From NCBI RefSeq assembly GCF_001718315.1, contig NZ_CP013362.1, positions 124,001-188,000 on the forward strand: a stretch of DNA of 64,000 bases, in the 5' to 3' direction. This document shows positions 27,678-38,806 of the stretch, piece after piece (within the stretch, counting starts at the first letter, position 1; each line of letters starts with the position of its first letter). This stretch comes from Burkholderia diffusa (GTDB lineage: Bacteria > Pseudomonadota > Gammaproteobacteria > Burkholderiales > Burkholderiaceae). The position numbers and the translations under genes were made by a program. Below the pieces are notes generated by a model. That model searched no databases. It was not told where the DNA came from and was given only the letters and a program-made list of their open reading frames with translations.

Positions 27678-27708
27678 GCCGTCCGGCCGCGTCGTGCGGC
27701 CGGACGGC
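27678..27708. repeat. Perfect 13-bp GC-rich hairpin after the channel gene
   Basis: GCCGTCCGGCCGC (27678-27690) pairs exactly with GCGGCCGGACGGC (27696-27708) around GTCGT. It lies 7 bases after the stop codon. No T-run follows, so it may halt or protect the transcript without being a classical terminator. Confidence 0.6.
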
Positions 27709-27770
27709 GCGCGCTGGGCGACGGCGGCGCGCGACTGGCGTTACCGTCAGCGAAACGTCGGCCATCATCT

Positions 27771-27800
27771 TTGCCGAATTTCGATAACACGTCGTTTAAT
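27771..27800 (+). promoter_or_regulatory. Possible sigma-70 promoter of the ethanolamine operon
   Basis: TTGCCG (27771-27776) and TTTAAT (27795-27800) are 18 bases apart, about 65 bases before the permease start, in an AT-richer patch. No sigma-54 element is visible here, unlike at the aldehyde dehydrogenase and eutR. Confidence 0.4.
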
Positions 27801-27864
27801 GACTCTCTAGCATCGATTCTCAGTCGCGCGGGCCCGGCAGGCCGGCGCCTTTCAGGAGAATCCG

Positions 27865-29277
27865 ATGAAAGCAGAGTCGAATGGCCGGCCCGCCGCCGGC
27901 GCCAAGTCGTCCGGCCAGCCCGCGCTGCAGCAGACGCTCGGGACCTGGCAACTGTGGGGCATAGCGGTCGGCCTCGTGATTTCAGGCGAATACTTCGGCT
28001 GGAGCTACGGCTGGGCGAGTGCCGGCACGCTGGGTTTCGTCGTCACCGCGCTGTTCGTCGCGGCGATGTACACCACCTTCATCTTCAGCTTCACCGAGCT
28101 GACGACGTCGATCCCGCACGCGGGCGGCCCGTTCGCGTATGCGCGCCGCGCGTTCGGCCCGGCGGGCGGCTATCTCGCCGGCGCGGCGACCCTCGTCGAA
28201 TTCGTGTTCGCGCCGCCCGCGATCGCGCTCGCGATCGGCGCATACCTGCACGTGCAGTTTCCGGGGCTCGAACCGAAACACGCGGCGATGGGCGCGTATC
28301 TCGTATTCATGGCGCTGAACATCGTCGGCGTGCAGATCGCCGCGACATTCGAGCTGGTCGTCACGCTGTTCGCGATCTTCGAATTGCTGGTGTTCATGGG
28401 CGTCGTGTCGCCGGGCTTCGCGTGGAGCAATTTCATGAAGGGCGGCTGGTCGGGCGCCGATCATTTCAGCGTCGGCGCATTCCACGGGATGTTCGCGGCG
28501 ATCCCGTTCGCGATCTGGTTCTTCCTCGCGATCGAAGGCGTCGCGATGGCCGCCGAAGAGGCGAAGAACCCGAAGCGCTCGATTCCGATCGCCTACGTGG
28601 CCGGCATCCTGACGCTCGTCGCGCTGGCGGTCGGCGTGATGGTGTTCGCCGGCGGCGCGGGCGACTGGACCAAGCTCGCGAACATCAACGACCCGCTGCC
28701 GCAGGCGATGAAATACATCGTCGGAGCGAACAGCGGCTGGATGCACATGCTCGTGTGGCTCGGGCTGTTCGGGCTCGTCGCGTCGTTCCACGGGATCATC
28801 CTCGGCTATTCGCGCCAGATCTTCGCGCTGGCCCGCGAAGGCTACCTGCCGGAGTGGCTCGGCAAGGTGCATCCTCGCTTCAAGACCCCGCATCGCGCGA
28901 TTCTCGCGGGCGGCGTGGTCGGGATCGCGGCGATCTACAGCGACGAGCTGATCCAGTTCGGCGGCCAGACGCTCACCGCGAACATCGTGACGATGTCGGT
29001 GTTCGGCGCGATCGTGATGTATATCGTAAGCATGGCGGCGCTGTTCAAGCTGCGCCGGTCGCAGCCGAACATGGCGCGGCCGTTCCGCGCGCCGCTGTAT
29101 CCGTTCTTCCCGGCATTCGCGATCGTCGCGGCGCTGATTTGCCTCGGGACGATGGTGTATTTCAACGGGCTGGTGGCGATGGTGTTCGTCGCGTTCCTCG
29201 CGCTCGGCTACGCGTACTTCCTCGCGACCCGTGCGCAGCGCGCGAGCGCACCGGCCGACGTGCTGCTGGAGGAATGA
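27865..29277 (+). CDS. eat: Ethanolamine permease (APC superfamily)
   Basis: This 470-residue inner-membrane transporter has about 12 hydrophobic segments. It carries the ethanolamine-permease pattern LGTWQLWGIAVGLVISGEYFG near residue 25, SIPHAGGPFAYARRAFGP, and IEGVAMAAEEAKNPKRSIP at about 218-236. It is followed by eutB and eutC on the same strand, which fixes the substrate as ethanolamine with good confidence. AGGAGAATCCG precedes the ATG. Confidence 0.9.
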   Translation: MKAESNGRPAAGAKSSGQPALQQTLGTWQLWGIAVGLVISGEYFGWSYGWASAGTLGFVVTALFVAAMYTTFIFSFTELTTSIPHAGGPFAYARRAFGPAGGYLAGAATLVEFVFAPPAIALAIGAYLHVQFPGLEPKHAAMGAYLVFMALNIVGVQIAATFELVVTLFAIFELLVFMGVVSPGFAWSNFMKGGWSGADHFSVGAFHGMFAAIPFAIWFFLAIEGVAMAAEEAKNPKRSIPIAYVAGILTLVALAVGVMVFAGGAGDWTKLANINDPLPQAMKYIVGANSGWMHMLVWLGLFGLVASFHGIILGYSRQIFALAREGYLPEWLGKVHPRFKTPHRAILAGGVVGIAAIYSDELIQFGGQTLTANIVTMSVFGAIVMYIVSMAALFKLRRSQPNMARPFRAPLYPFFPAFAIVAALICLGTMVYFNGLVAMVFVAFLALGYAYFLATRAQRASAPADVLLEE

Positions 29278-29383
29278 CGATGGCTCACCCGAACGGCCGC
29301 TGGTGACGGCAACCGGCGCGCCCCGTGAAACGGGCGCGCCGTCGGCGTTTCGCAACGCAAGGACTGGCAAGGAGATTCGAACG

Positions 29384-30781
29384 ATGTCCTATACGGAGAC
29401 GATCGGCCCGCGTACATACCGCTTCGCGGATCTGAAAACGCTGCTCGCGAAGGCGAGCCCGTTGCGCTCCGGCGACCAGCTCGCCGGCGTCGCGGCGGCG
29501 AGCGAGGAGGAGCGCGTCGCCGCGAAGATTGCGCTCGCGGGTGTGCCGCTGAAGGCGTTCCTGAACGAAGCGGTGATTCCGTACGAACACGACGAGGTCA
29601 CGCGCCTGATCCTCGACGATCACGATGCGGCCGCGTTCGCTGAAATCTCGCATCTCACCGTCGGCGACTTCCGCAACTGGCTGCTGTCGCCCGCGGCCGA
29701 TGGCGCCGCGCTCGAACGGATCGCGCCCGGCCTCACGCCCGAGATGGTCGCGGCCGTGTCGAAACTGATGCGCAACCAGGACCTGATCGCGGCCGCGAGG
29801 AAGCGCCGCGTCGTCACGCGCTTTCGCAACACGGTCGGGCTGCCCGGCCGGATGTCGGTACGCCTTCAGCCCAACCACCCGACCGACGACGTGAAGGGCA
29901 TCGCCGCGTCGATGCTCGACGGGCTGATGTACGGCTGCGGCGATGCGATGATCGGCATCAACCCGGCGACCGACAGCCTCGCGGCGATCGTGAAGCTGCT
30001 CGCGATGATCGACGGGTTCCGCGAGCGCTACGGCGTGCCGACGCAGTCGTGCGTGCTCACGCACGTGACCAACACGATCGCGGCGATCGAGAAGGGCGCG
30101 CCGGTCGACCTGGTGTTCCAGTCGATCGCGGGCACCGAGAAGGCGAATGCGAGCTTCGGGATCTCGCTCGCGCTGCTCGGTGAGGCGCGCGAGGCTGCGC
30201 TGTCGCTCGGGCGCGGCACCGTCGGCAACAACCTGATGTACTTCGAGACGGGGCAGGGCAGCGCGCTGTCGGCGAACGCGCATTTCGGCGTCGACCAGCA
30301 GACTTGCGAGGTGCGTGCGTATGCGGTCGCGCGCAAGTTCGATCCGTTCCTCGTGAACACGGTGGTCGGCTTCATCGGGCCGGAGTACCTGTACGACGGC
30401 AAGCAGATCATTCGCGCGGGGCTCGAGGATCACTTCTGCGGCAAGCTGCTCGGCGTGCCGATGGGCTGCGACATCTGCTACACGAATCACGCGGAGGCCG
30501 ACCAGGACGACATGGACACGCTGCTGACGCTGCTGGGCGCTGCCGGCATCAACTTCATCATGGGCATTCCGGGCGCCGACGACGTGATGCTGAACTACCA
30601 GAGCACGTCGTTTCACGATCAGCTCTACGTGCGCGAGGTGCTCGGCCTGCGCCGTGCGCCGGAGTTCGAGGAGTGGCTGGAGACGATGGAAATCGCCGAC
30701 GCGCATGGCGCGCTGCGCGCCGCGAACGCGCGCGTGCCGTTGCTCGCCGGCGCGAACGACTGGATGGGGATTTCCGCATGA
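29384..30781 (+). CDS. eutB: Ethanolamine ammonia-lyase large subunit
   Basis: EutB with EutC forms the adenosylcobalamin-dependent enzyme that splits ethanolamine into acetaldehyde and ammonia. The 465-residue protein starts MSYTETIGPRTYRFADLKTL and contains RFRNTVGLPGRMSVRLQPNH, the barrel segment with FETGQGSALSANAHFGVDQQ, and GCDICYTNHAEADQDD near the end. ATG 29384 follows CAAGGAG. Its stop overlaps the eutC start (ATGA), which indicates translational coupling. No eutA reactivase or microcompartment shell genes are present. Confidence 0.97.
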   Translation: MSYTETIGPRTYRFADLKTLLAKASPLRSGDQLAGVAAASEEERVAAKIALAGVPLKAFLNEAVIPYEHDEVTRLILDDHDAAAFAEISHLTVGDFRNWLLSPAADGAALERIAPGLTPEMVAAVSKLMRNQDLIAAARKRRVVTRFRNTVGLPGRMSVRLQPNHPTDDVKGIAASMLDGLMYGCGDAMIGINPATDSLAAIVKLLAMIDGFRERYGVPTQSCVLTHVTNTIAAIEKGAPVDLVFQSIAGTEKANASFGISLALLGEAREAALSLGRGTVGNNLMYFETGQGSALSANAHFGVDQQTCEVRAYAVARKFDPFLVNTVVGFIGPEYLYDGKQIIRAGLEDHFCGKLLGVPMGCDICYTNHAEADQDDMDTLLTLLGAAGINFIMGIPGADDVMLNYQSTSFHDQLYVREVLGLRRAPEFEEWLETMEIADAHGALRAANARVPLLAGANDWMGISA

Positions 30782-31569
30782 GCGACGCCGTCGAGAAGAA
30801 TCCGTGGGCGCAGCTGAAGTCGTTCACGAACGCACGGATCGCGCTCGGCCGCGCGGGCAGCAGCCTGCCGACCGCGCCGCTGCTCGCGTTCAACCTGTCG
30901 CACGCGCAGGCGCGCGATGCGGTTCATCAGCCGCTCGACGCGGACGCGCTGCGCCGCGAGATCGACGCGGCCGGCTTCGCGACGCTCGGCGTGCAGAGCG
31001 CGGCGCCCGACCGCCAGCATTACCTGCGCCGGCCCGACCTCGGCCGCAAGCTGTCCGATGACGGACGCGCGCTGCTGGCCGGCTACGGCGCGGCGCTCGA
31101 CGACGCGCCGGACGTCGTGTTCGTGGTCGGCGACGGGCTGTCGGCGTTCGCGGCCGCGAAGCAGGCGCTGCCGTTGCTGCAGGCGATGCGGCCGCGGCTC
31201 GATGCGGACGGCTGGCGAGTCGGCCCGGTGGTGGTCGCGACCCAGGCGCGCGTCGCGCTCGGCGACGAGATCGGCGAGCTGCTGCGCGCGCAGGTCGTCG
31301 CGATGCTGATCGGCGAACGGCCGGGGCTCAGCTCGCCGGACAGCCTGGGCGTGTACCTGACCTGGGCGCCGAAGGTCGGCTGCCACGACGCGCTGCGCAA
31401 CTGCATCTCGAACGTACGGCCGGAAGGGCTGCCGCACGCCGCCGCCGCGCACAAGCTGCATTACCTGATGACGCACGCGCGCAGGCTCGAGCTGACGGGT
31501 GTCGGCCTGAAGGATGACAGCGACGCGCTGCTGTCCGACGCGCAAGCGGAGCGGATCGGCGCCGTGTGA
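30778..31569 (+). CDS. eutC: Ethanolamine ammonia-lyase small subunit
   Basis: This 263-residue partner of EutB carries the family segments NARIALGRAGSSLPT near residue 20, FVVGDGLSAFAAAKQALPLL, VVATQARVALGDEIGELL, MLIGERPGLSSPDSLGVYLT and CISNVRPEGLPHAAAAHKLH. It ends 13 bases before the convergent LysR gene. Its start overlaps the eutB stop by four bases. Confidence 0.96.
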   Translation: MSDAVEKNPWAQLKSFTNARIALGRAGSSLPTAPLLAFNLSHAQARDAVHQPLDADALRREIDAAGFATLGVQSAAPDRQHYLRRPDLGRKLSDDGRALLAGYGAALDDAPDVVFVVGDGLSAFAAAKQALPLLQAMRPRLDADGWRVGPVVVATQARVALGDEIGELLRAQVVAMLIGERPGLSSPDSLGVYLTWAPKVGCHDALRNCISNVRPEGLPHAAAAHKLHYLMTHARRLELTGVGLKDDSDALLSDAQAERIGAV

Positions 31570-31581
31570 CGGGGCGGCCGT

Positions 31582-32466
31582 CTACTTGAACAGCCGCTCG
31601 CACAGGAAGTCGACGAACACGCGCAGCTTCGGCGACAACTGCCGGCTCGACGGCCACACGATCGAGAACTGCCCCGGCGCGATCCGGTAGTCGTCGAGCA
31701 CGGTGACGAGCGCGCCCGTATCCAGCGCGTCGCGTGCGAGGAAGTCGGGCATGTAGCCGATGCCCACCCCCGCCATCACCGCGCCGCGCAGCGCTTCCAT
31801 GTTGTTGCAGGTCATCGCCGTGCGCAGCTTCAGCGGCGTGCCGTCGTCGGCGGCGAGCGCCCAGTCCTGCAGCTTGCCGGTGGTCGGAAAACAGTAGCGC
31901 ACGCAATCGTGCGTTTCGAGATCGTGAGGCGCCTGCGGCGTGCCGGCCTGCGCGAGATACGCGGGCGTCGCGCACAGCACGAACGCGAACGGGCCGAGCC
32001 GCCGCGACATCAGGCTCGAATCCGACAGCGGGCCGCTGCGGATCACCGCGTCGAAGCCGCCTTCGACGAGATCCACCATCCGGTCGTTGAAATCCAGGTC
32101 GAGCTCCACGTCCGGATAGCGCTGCCTGAATTCGGGCAGCACCGGCAGCAGGAACCGGTAGCCGATCACCGGCAGGCTCACGCGCAGCTTGCCGCGCGGG
32201 CGCTGCGCGGAGGCCGTCACCGTCGCCTCCGCATCACGAAAATCCTCGAGGATCCGCTGGCAGCGTTCGTAGAAATGGCGTCCTTCGTCGGTCAGCGTGA
32301 CGCGCCGCGTCGTGCGGTTGAACAGGCGCACGCCGAGCGACTGCTCGAGCCGCGCGATCGTCTTGCCGACAGCGGAGGCCGAGATGCCGAGCGCGCGGCC
32401 GGCCGCGACGAAGCTCAGCGCTTCGGCGGTGCGGACGAAGGCGGCGATGCCGTTCAGATTTTCCAT
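31582..32466 (-). CDS. LysR-family transcriptional regulator
   Basis: This 294-residue regulator has the LysR helix-turn-helix at residues 1-60 (NGIAAFVRTAEALSFVAAGR, LGISASAVGKTIARLEQSL, GVRLFNRTTRRVTLTDEG) and the usual substrate-binding domain after residue 90. It is divergent from an MFS exporter gene with 147 bases between; TCAATTGA (32498-32505) and ATCA-N18-TGAT (32549-32574) there are candidate binding sites. It probably controls that exporter rather than the ethanolamine genes. Confidence 0.92.
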   Translation of the reverse strand: MENLNGIAAFVRTAEALSFVAAGRALGISASAVGKTIARLEQSLGVRLFNRTTRRVTLTDEGRHFYERCQRILEDFRDAEATVTASAQRPRGKLRVSLPVIGYRFLLPVLPEFRQRYPDVELDLDFNDRMVDLVEGGFDAVIRSGPLSDSSLMSRRLGPFAFVLCATPAYLAQAGTPQAPHDLETHDCVRYCFPTTGKLQDWALAADDGTPLKLRTAMTCNNMEALRGAVMAGVGIGYMPDFLARDALDTGALVTVLDDYRIAPGQFSIVWPSSRQLSPKLRVFVDFLCERLFK

Positions 32467-32613
32467 CGACGTAGACGAGTGAGCGGGCGCGAAGCGGTCA
32501 ATTGAAGAATTTTAGTCCGTTATCTGCGGAGCTCTACGTCGTTTTTTAATCATTGAATCGAAATTATCCTTGATCGCTCTTGAGGCGCATCTGCGCCGGC
32601 TTTTCGAGGAGCG

Positions 32614-34224
32614 ATGATGGATCACCCGTTTTCAGCCGCTTCAGCCACGTCGGCGCGCCGGCGCGCGTGGGTGCTGGCCGCCGTCTGCATGGCCGCCGTC
32701 GCGCTGCCGCTGTCGTTTTCGGGCGGCGCGGTCGCGACGCCCGCGATCGGCCGCGACCTGCACGGCGGCCCGGTCGCGATGAACTGGATCACCAACGCGT
32801 TCATGCTCGCGTTCGGCAGTTTCCTGATGGCGGCCGGCGCGCTGGCCGACCAGTTCGGTCGCAAGCGCGTGTTCGCGATCGGTGTCGGCGGCTTCACGCT
32901 GATGTCGGTGGCGCTAGCATTCGCGCCGTCGATGCTCGCGGTCGACCTGCTGCGCGCCGCGCAGGGGCTCGCGGCGGCCGCAGCGCTCGCGGGCGGCACG
33001 GCCGCGCTCGCGCAGGAGTTCGACGGCGCGGCGCGCACGCGCGCGTTCAGCCTGCTCGGCACGACATTCGGGATCGGGCTCGCATTCGGGCCCGTGCTGG
33101 CCGGCGCGCTGATCGCGCACTACGGCTGGCGCGCGATCTTCATCACGGGCGCGGCGGCCGGTGCGTTGTCGCTCGCGTTCGGGCTGCCGCGCATGCACGA
33201 GTCGCGCGATCCGCACGCGACCGGGCTCGACTGGCCGGGCACGGCCGCCTTCACCGTGGCGCTGACGCTGTTTACGTTCGGCGTGATCGAGGCGCCCGCG
33301 CGCGGCTGGACGCATCCGCTCGTCGTCGCGCTGCTGGCGGGCGCGGCGTTCGGTGCGTACGCGTTCGTCGCGATCGAGACGCGCGTCGCGCGGCCGATGC
33401 TCGATCTGTCGCTGTTCCGGATTCCGCGCTTCGTCGGCGTGCAGGTGCTGCCGGTGTCGACCTGCTGCTGCTATATCGTGCTGCTCGTCGTGCTGCCGCT
33501 GCGCTTCATCGGCATCGACGGCTTCAGCGAAATCGACGCAGGCTGGCTGATGCTTGCGATCTCCGCGCCGATGCTCGTCGTGCCGCTCGTCGCGGCGACG
33601 CTCACGCGCTGGCTGTCGGCCGGCGTGATCTCGGGGCTCGGGCTGCTGTTCGCCGCCGCGGGCCTCGTGTGGCTGGGCGTCGCGCTGCGCGGCGGCGCCG
33701 GGCCGCAGGCGATCGCGCCGATGCTTGCGATCGGCGTCGGGGCCGGCATGCCGTGGGGGCTGATGGACGGACTGTCGGTCAGCGTCGTACCGAAGGAGCG
33801 CGCGGGGATGGCGACCGGGATCTTCAGCACGACACGCGTGGCGGGCGAGGGGATCGCGCTCGCGATCGCCGGCGCGGTGCTGGCGACGCTCGCGCACGCC
33901 GAATTGCGGCAGGTGGCGGCGGGCGCGTCCGACGCCGCGTTGCGCGCGGCCGCGCGGCTCGCGACCGGCGATCTCGCCGGCGCGGCGGCCGTGTTGCCGG
34001 GCGTCGAACGTACGGCGCTGCTGGCGACCTATGCGCACGCGTTCGATCGGCTGCTGATCGGGCTCGCCGTCGTCACGGTGCTGTGTGCGGTGGTGGTGTT
34101 CGCGTTTCTCGGCACACGGCCCGTGGTGCCGGAAGCGGGCGGCGACGACGGTGAACGTGCGCTGCCCGACGCGCCCGTGCGCCGCCAGTCCGAACCGGTT
34201 TGCGCGGAAGCCCGCGGGCGGTGA
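32614..34224 (+). CDS. MFS transporter, DHA2-type (14 TM) efflux pump
   Basis: This 536-residue inner-membrane protein has about 14 hydrophobic segments. The motif A loop GALADQFGRKRVFAIG lies near residues 75-90, and the motif C-like segment GTTFGIGLAFGPVLAGALIA near 150, which marks proton-driven exporters. GAGGAGCG precedes ATG 32614 (or ATG 32617). The substrate is unknown; drugs or metabolites are typical. The divergent LysR gene is the likely regulator. The pair separates the ethanolamine ammonia-lyase genes from the aldehyde dehydrogenase. Confidence 0.9.
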   Translation: MMDHPFSAASATSARRRAWVLAAVCMAAVALPLSFSGGAVATPAIGRDLHGGPVAMNWITNAFMLAFGSFLMAAGALADQFGRKRVFAIGVGGFTLMSVALAFAPSMLAVDLLRAAQGLAAAAALAGGTAALAQEFDGAARTRAFSLLGTTFGIGLAFGPVLAGALIAHYGWRAIFITGAAAGALSLAFGLPRMHESRDPHATGLDWPGTAAFTVALTLFTFGVIEAPARGWTHPLVVALLAGAAFGAYAFVAIETRVARPMLDLSLFRIPRFVGVQVLPVSTCCCYIVLLVVLPLRFIGIDGFSEIDAGWLMLAISAPMLVVPLVAATLTRWLSAGVISGLGLLFAAAGLVWLGVALRGGAGPQAIAPMLAIGVGAGMPWGLMDGLSVSVVPKERAGMATGIFSTTRVAGEGIALAIAGAVLATLAHAELRQVAAGASDAALRAAARLATGDLAGAAAVLPGVERTALLATYAHAFDRLLIGLAVVTVLCAVVVFAFLGTRPVVPEAGGDDGERALPDAPVRRQSEPVCAEARGR

Positions 34225-34238
34225 GCGGTGCGTTGCGT

Positions 34239-34258
34239 CGCCGGACACGCGTCCGGCG
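34239..34258. repeat. GC-rich hairpin between convergent genes
   Basis: CGCCGGAC (34239-34246) and GTCCGGCG (34251-34258) pair perfectly around ACGC, just after the MFS stop and before the convergent flavoprotein gene. No T-run is present. It may mark transcript ends on both strands. Confidence 0.5.
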
Positions 34259-34382
34259 CGAATGGCGCCGGTGTGCCTGCTGCGTCGACCCGTTCGACGC
34301 ATCACGCGTGCGCAAGCGCTCGCAGCGCATCACCGGCCGATGTGCGGCCGCCTTGCCGCGACGCCGGCATCGTGCGGCGCAA

Positions 34383-34811
34383 TCACGCCAGCACGAGCGG
34401 CGGCAACCCCGCATCGGTCCGCGCGTGCGCGCTTTCCACGTCGACGACCACATGGCGCAGCGCATCGGGCCACAGGTGCGCGCGACTGCCGGCATCTTCA
34501 TCGATCGCCGCGCGCCCTTGCACGAGCCATGTCGTCTGCCGGACGAAGTCCACGAACAGCAGCGCGATCGCCGGATTCACGAGCAGGTTGCCGATCGTGT
34601 TGAACAGGTTGTTGCCCGCGAAATCGGGCAGCACGAGCGTACGGCGATCGGGCAGGTCGACGAGCGGGGCGAACGAACCGTCCGCGCGCGGCTGCCGGCC
34701 GCGATACGAGCAGTCGCTGTCGCCCGCCGCATTCGCGGTCGCGACGATCAGAAATGCCTGTTCATGGATGAACGCGACGGCATCGTCGCCGAGTGGGCCC
34801 GGGTCGTTCAT
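34383..34811 (-). CDS. Pyridoxamine-phosphate-oxidase-like FMN split-barrel protein (1)
   Basis: This 142-residue protein has the FMN split-barrel pattern of the PNPOx-like superfamily: [58 protein letters not shown] and [20 protein letters not shown]. The function is not evident; members are flavin or haem/F420-type reductases. It shares the LLFVDFVR signature with a second such gene at 36984, and the two flank the aldehyde dehydrogenase. Confidence 0.8.
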   Translation of the reverse strand: MNDPGPLGDDAVAFIHEQAFLIVATANAAGDSDCSYRGRQPRADGSFAPLVDLPDRRTLVLPDFAGNNLFNTIGNLLVNPAIALLFVDFVRQTTWLVQGRAAIDEDAGSRAHLWPDALRHVVVDVESAHARTDAGLPPLVLA

Positions 34812-35048
34812 GGTTCGGTCGGCGCATGGCCGGAGCGTGCGGATCCACGTACCGCACGCAAGCGACGTGCCACGCGGCGAGCGCGGCGCGCGGCGACGCA
34901 GGCGCGGGCGCGCTGTGGAAAATCAGAACACCCGCCGCGGCGCCTGTGCCGTCGCGGTGTTCAGAATCGGCACACCCGTTTTGCGTGCGCCGGCACCGCG
35001 CGCGGCGGGCGGCCGGACGCACCGCTTCTGTTCCGTCATCAGCCGGTT

Positions 35049-35063
35049 TGGCACGCATGTTGC
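35049..35063 (+). promoter_or_regulatory. Sigma-54 promoter upstream of the aldehyde dehydrogenase
   Basis: TGGCAC (35049-35054), five bases, then TTGC (35060-35063) is an exact match to the -24/-12 core of RpoN promoters. It lies about 65 bases before the ATG at 35129. The other parts of the 34812-35128 gap show no further clear site. Confidence 0.75.
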
Positions 35064-35128
35064 GTAAACCGTGCTGCGCGATCCAACCGGCGCTGCATTC
35101 ACACAAGCACGATGAACAGGAGACATGT

Positions 35129-36655
<1,527 letters not shown>

Positions 36656-36688
36656 TCGCAGGCGCAGGGAGCGATGTGCCGGGGCCGG

Positions 36689-36714
36689 CCGGGCGGCAGT
36701 GCAACGCCGCCCGG
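36689..36714 (+). repeat. GC-rich hairpin after the aldehyde dehydrogenase
   Basis: CCGGGCGGC (36689-36697) and GCCGCCCGG (36706-36714) pair perfectly around an 8-base loop, 34 bases after the stop. No T-run follows. The remaining part of the 328-base gap to 36984 shows nothing I can name. Confidence 0.5.
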
Positions 36715-36983
36715 TATGGTGGCCGGCGCCGGACGGCGGCGCGTGCGAAACCGGATGGCTGTGCAACGTTCGACGGTCGGGCGATGGCTGCCCTGCCGTC
36801 GGACGATGCTCGCCGCGCGGCAGCGCGCCGGCGGCCGATCGCGCGGCACTTCGCTGTTTTTGCCTTTCGTCATTCGATAACGCGGCGTCGGCCGCGCGTC
36901 GCCGGCGACCCGCGTCGGTAGCGGCACCGGCCGTCGCGCGTTCGCGCCCGCATCGCGCACCGATGACCCCGACGGAAACCAGC

Positions 36984-37526
36984 ATGGCAGATCCGCCCCG
37001 TTCCTATCCGCGTCACCCGGTGTTTCACGCGGGCGAGCTCGACGCGCAGCACCGGTTCGGCGTCGCCGACGAAGCCGAGCGCATGAGCGACGTCGTCACG
37101 ACGCGGCTGAGCATCGGTGTGCGCCAGTTCGTCGAATCGCAGCCGTTCATGTTCGTCGGCACGACGCACGGCGCCCCGGCGCGCGTGACCTGCGACATCG
37201 TGCAGGGCATGCGCGACGCGAACGGCGACCTGTGGCCGGTCGTGCGCGTGATCGACACGAAGACGCTGCGCTTCGCGCTGCCGACGCACGGCGACGGCAA
37301 CCGGATCGATCCGCTTGCGTGCGACGGCAGCGGCGTCGGGCTGTTGTTCGTCGATTTCGTGCGCGGCATCCGCTATCGGATCAACGGCCGCGCGACGTTG
37401 CGCGCCGATCTGCCGACGGCGGACGCCGCACCCTGGCCGTCCGGCAGCCCGATCGTCGAACTGGCGGTCGCGCAGGCATACGGCAACTGCGGCACGCGGG
37501 TCGTGCGGCTGCGTCCGGGCGCATAG
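36984..37526 (+). CDS. Pyridoxamine-phosphate-oxidase-like FMN split-barrel protein (2)
   Basis: This 180-residue protein has the split-barrel pattern: FVESQPFMFVGTTHGAPARV, VRVIDTKTLRFALPTHGDGN and [20 protein letters not shown]. It shares the LLFVDFVR core with the gene at 34383, but has a longer N-terminal extension that begins ADPPRSYPRHPVFHAGELDA. The start is taken at ATG 36984, with ATG 36963 as alternative. The cofactor-binding fold is clear and the substrate is not. It lies between the aldehyde dehydrogenase and eutR, so a link to aldehyde or ethanolamine metabolism is possible. Confidence 0.78.
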   Translation: MADPPRSYPRHPVFHAGELDAQHRFGVADEAERMSDVVTTRLSIGVRQFVESQPFMFVGTTHGAPARVTCDIVQGMRDANGDLWPVVRVIDTKTLRFALPTHGDGNRIDPLACDGSGVGLLFVDFVRGIRYRINGRATLRADLPTADAAPWPSGSPIVELAVAQAYGNCGTRVVRLRPGA

Positions 37527-37659
37527 CGCGTCGCGGGGCCGGCCGCAGCGCGCATGCCGCACCCGCGCGGTGCGTGGCATGCCGCCTCCGGGTGCGCCCG
37601 CATGGCGCGCGGCGGCCGCACGGCGTGCAATGACGGGCTTGTCGCCGGACCGCGCGGTT

Positions 37660-37674
37660 CGGCACGGGACTTGC
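37660..37674 (+). promoter_or_regulatory. Sigma-54-type promoter upstream of eutR
   Basis: CGGCAC (37660-37665), five bases, then TTGC (37671-37674) retains the essential GG and GC pairs at -24/-12 spacing and differs from the consensus only at the first base. It lies 37 bases before the ATG at 37712. Confidence 0.6.
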
Positions 37675-37711
37675 GTATGGGACGCGGGTGCGGGCAGGTG
37701 AGGAGAACACG

Positions 37712-38746
37712 ATGGGTCAACGAGTGGAGTGCATGGCGGAACCGACGGCTGAGAACACGCGGTGCAGCGCGCAGGGTGACGACGCGCTCGCCGGCCGGGC
37801 CGTGGTCAGCGTTGCGCACGACGCCGACGAGCAGGCGCGCAACCTGATCGGCTGGCGGCAGACCTACGACCAGCTCGCGGCCGGCCGCTTCGTCGGCACG
37901 CTGACCGAGCTGCCGCTCGACACGATGAAGCTGTTTCGCGAATCGACCAGCCACCTGCTGCGCCAGGCATGCGAGGTGCGCGGCGACGCGTACTGGTTCG
38001 GCATTCCGCTGGCCGGCGACGGCACCGCGCGCGTCGATGCGTGCCGCATCGGGCCCGGTGCGCTCGCATTCCGGCCGGGCAATGTCGAATTCGAGCTGCT
38101 GACACCCGCGCAGTTCTCGATCTACGGCGTGGTCGTGCGCGGCGACGTGCTGCGCCGCTACGCGGAGGAAGTCGAACGCCGCGCGCTCGACGAGCGGCTG
38201 TTCACGCAGCGGGTGATCCAGGCCGGCGATACGCGGCTCGCGCGCCTGTGCACGTTGCTCGGCCGCCGGCTCGACGGCGCGGCGGCCGTAGGCGGGCCGT
38301 TGCCCGACGCGCAGCGCGACGAGCTGCAGGCCGAGGTGCTGGCCGCGCTGTTCGATGCATGTGCGCAACCGGCGGACGATGGCGCCGGCGGCGCACCGTC
38401 TACCCGGCGCTGGATCGTCGAGCAGGCGCGCGAGTACGTGCTCGCGCACCGCACGCGTCCGGTCGGCGTGCCCGAGCTGTGCGAGCAACTGCACGTGAGC
38501 CGGCGCACGCTGCAGTATTGCTTCCAGGACGTGCTCGGCATGGCCCCCGCGACCTACCTGCGCACGCTGCGGCTGAACGGCGCGCGGCGCGACTTGTGCG
38601 GGCGGGCGGCGGGTTCGGTACAGGACGTCGCGGAGGCGTGGGGCTTCTGGCACCTGAGCCAATTCGCGACCGACTACCGGCGGCTGTTCGGCAAGCGGCC
38701 GTCGGAGACGCTGCGCGAGCGCGCGGTGACGGTGGCGGCTGGCTGA
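37712..38746 (+). CDS. eutR: Ethanolamine operon regulator, AraC family (EutR-like)
   Basis: This 344-residue regulator aligns well with E. coli EutR (350): LIGWRQTYDQLAAGRFVGTL, LFRESTSHLLRQACEV, YWFGIPLAGDGTARV, RPGNVEFELLTPAQFSIYGV, and the C-terminal double helix-turn-helix from about residue 235 (REYVLAHRTRPVGVPELCEQ, LHVSRRTLQYCFQDVLGMAP, WGFWHLSQFATDYRRLFGKR). EutR activates eut genes when ethanolamine and cobalamin are present. GAGGAG precedes ATG 37712. A sigma-54-type element lies upstream, which is unusual for an AraC-family gene. Confidence 0.85.
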   Translation: MGQRVECMAEPTAENTRCSAQGDDALAGRAVVSVAHDADEQARNLIGWRQTYDQLAAGRFVGTLTELPLDTMKLFRESTSHLLRQACEVRGDAYWFGIPLAGDGTARVDACRIGPGALAFRPGNVEFELLTPAQFSIYGVVVRGDVLRRYAEEVERRALDERLFTQRVIQAGDTRLARLCTLLGRRLDGAAAVGGPLPDAQRDELQAEVLAALFDACAQPADDGAGGAPSTRRWIVEQAREYVLAHRTRPVGVPELCEQLHVSRRTLQYCFQDVLGMAPATYLRTLRLNGARRDLCGRAAGSVQDVAEAWGFWHLSQFATDYRRLFGKRPSETLRERAVTVAAG

Positions 38747-38806
38747 GCCGGACGGCGGCGCGTGGCAGCCGCCGCACGCTCGATCTTTCGGGCGATTGTC
38801 GTTTTT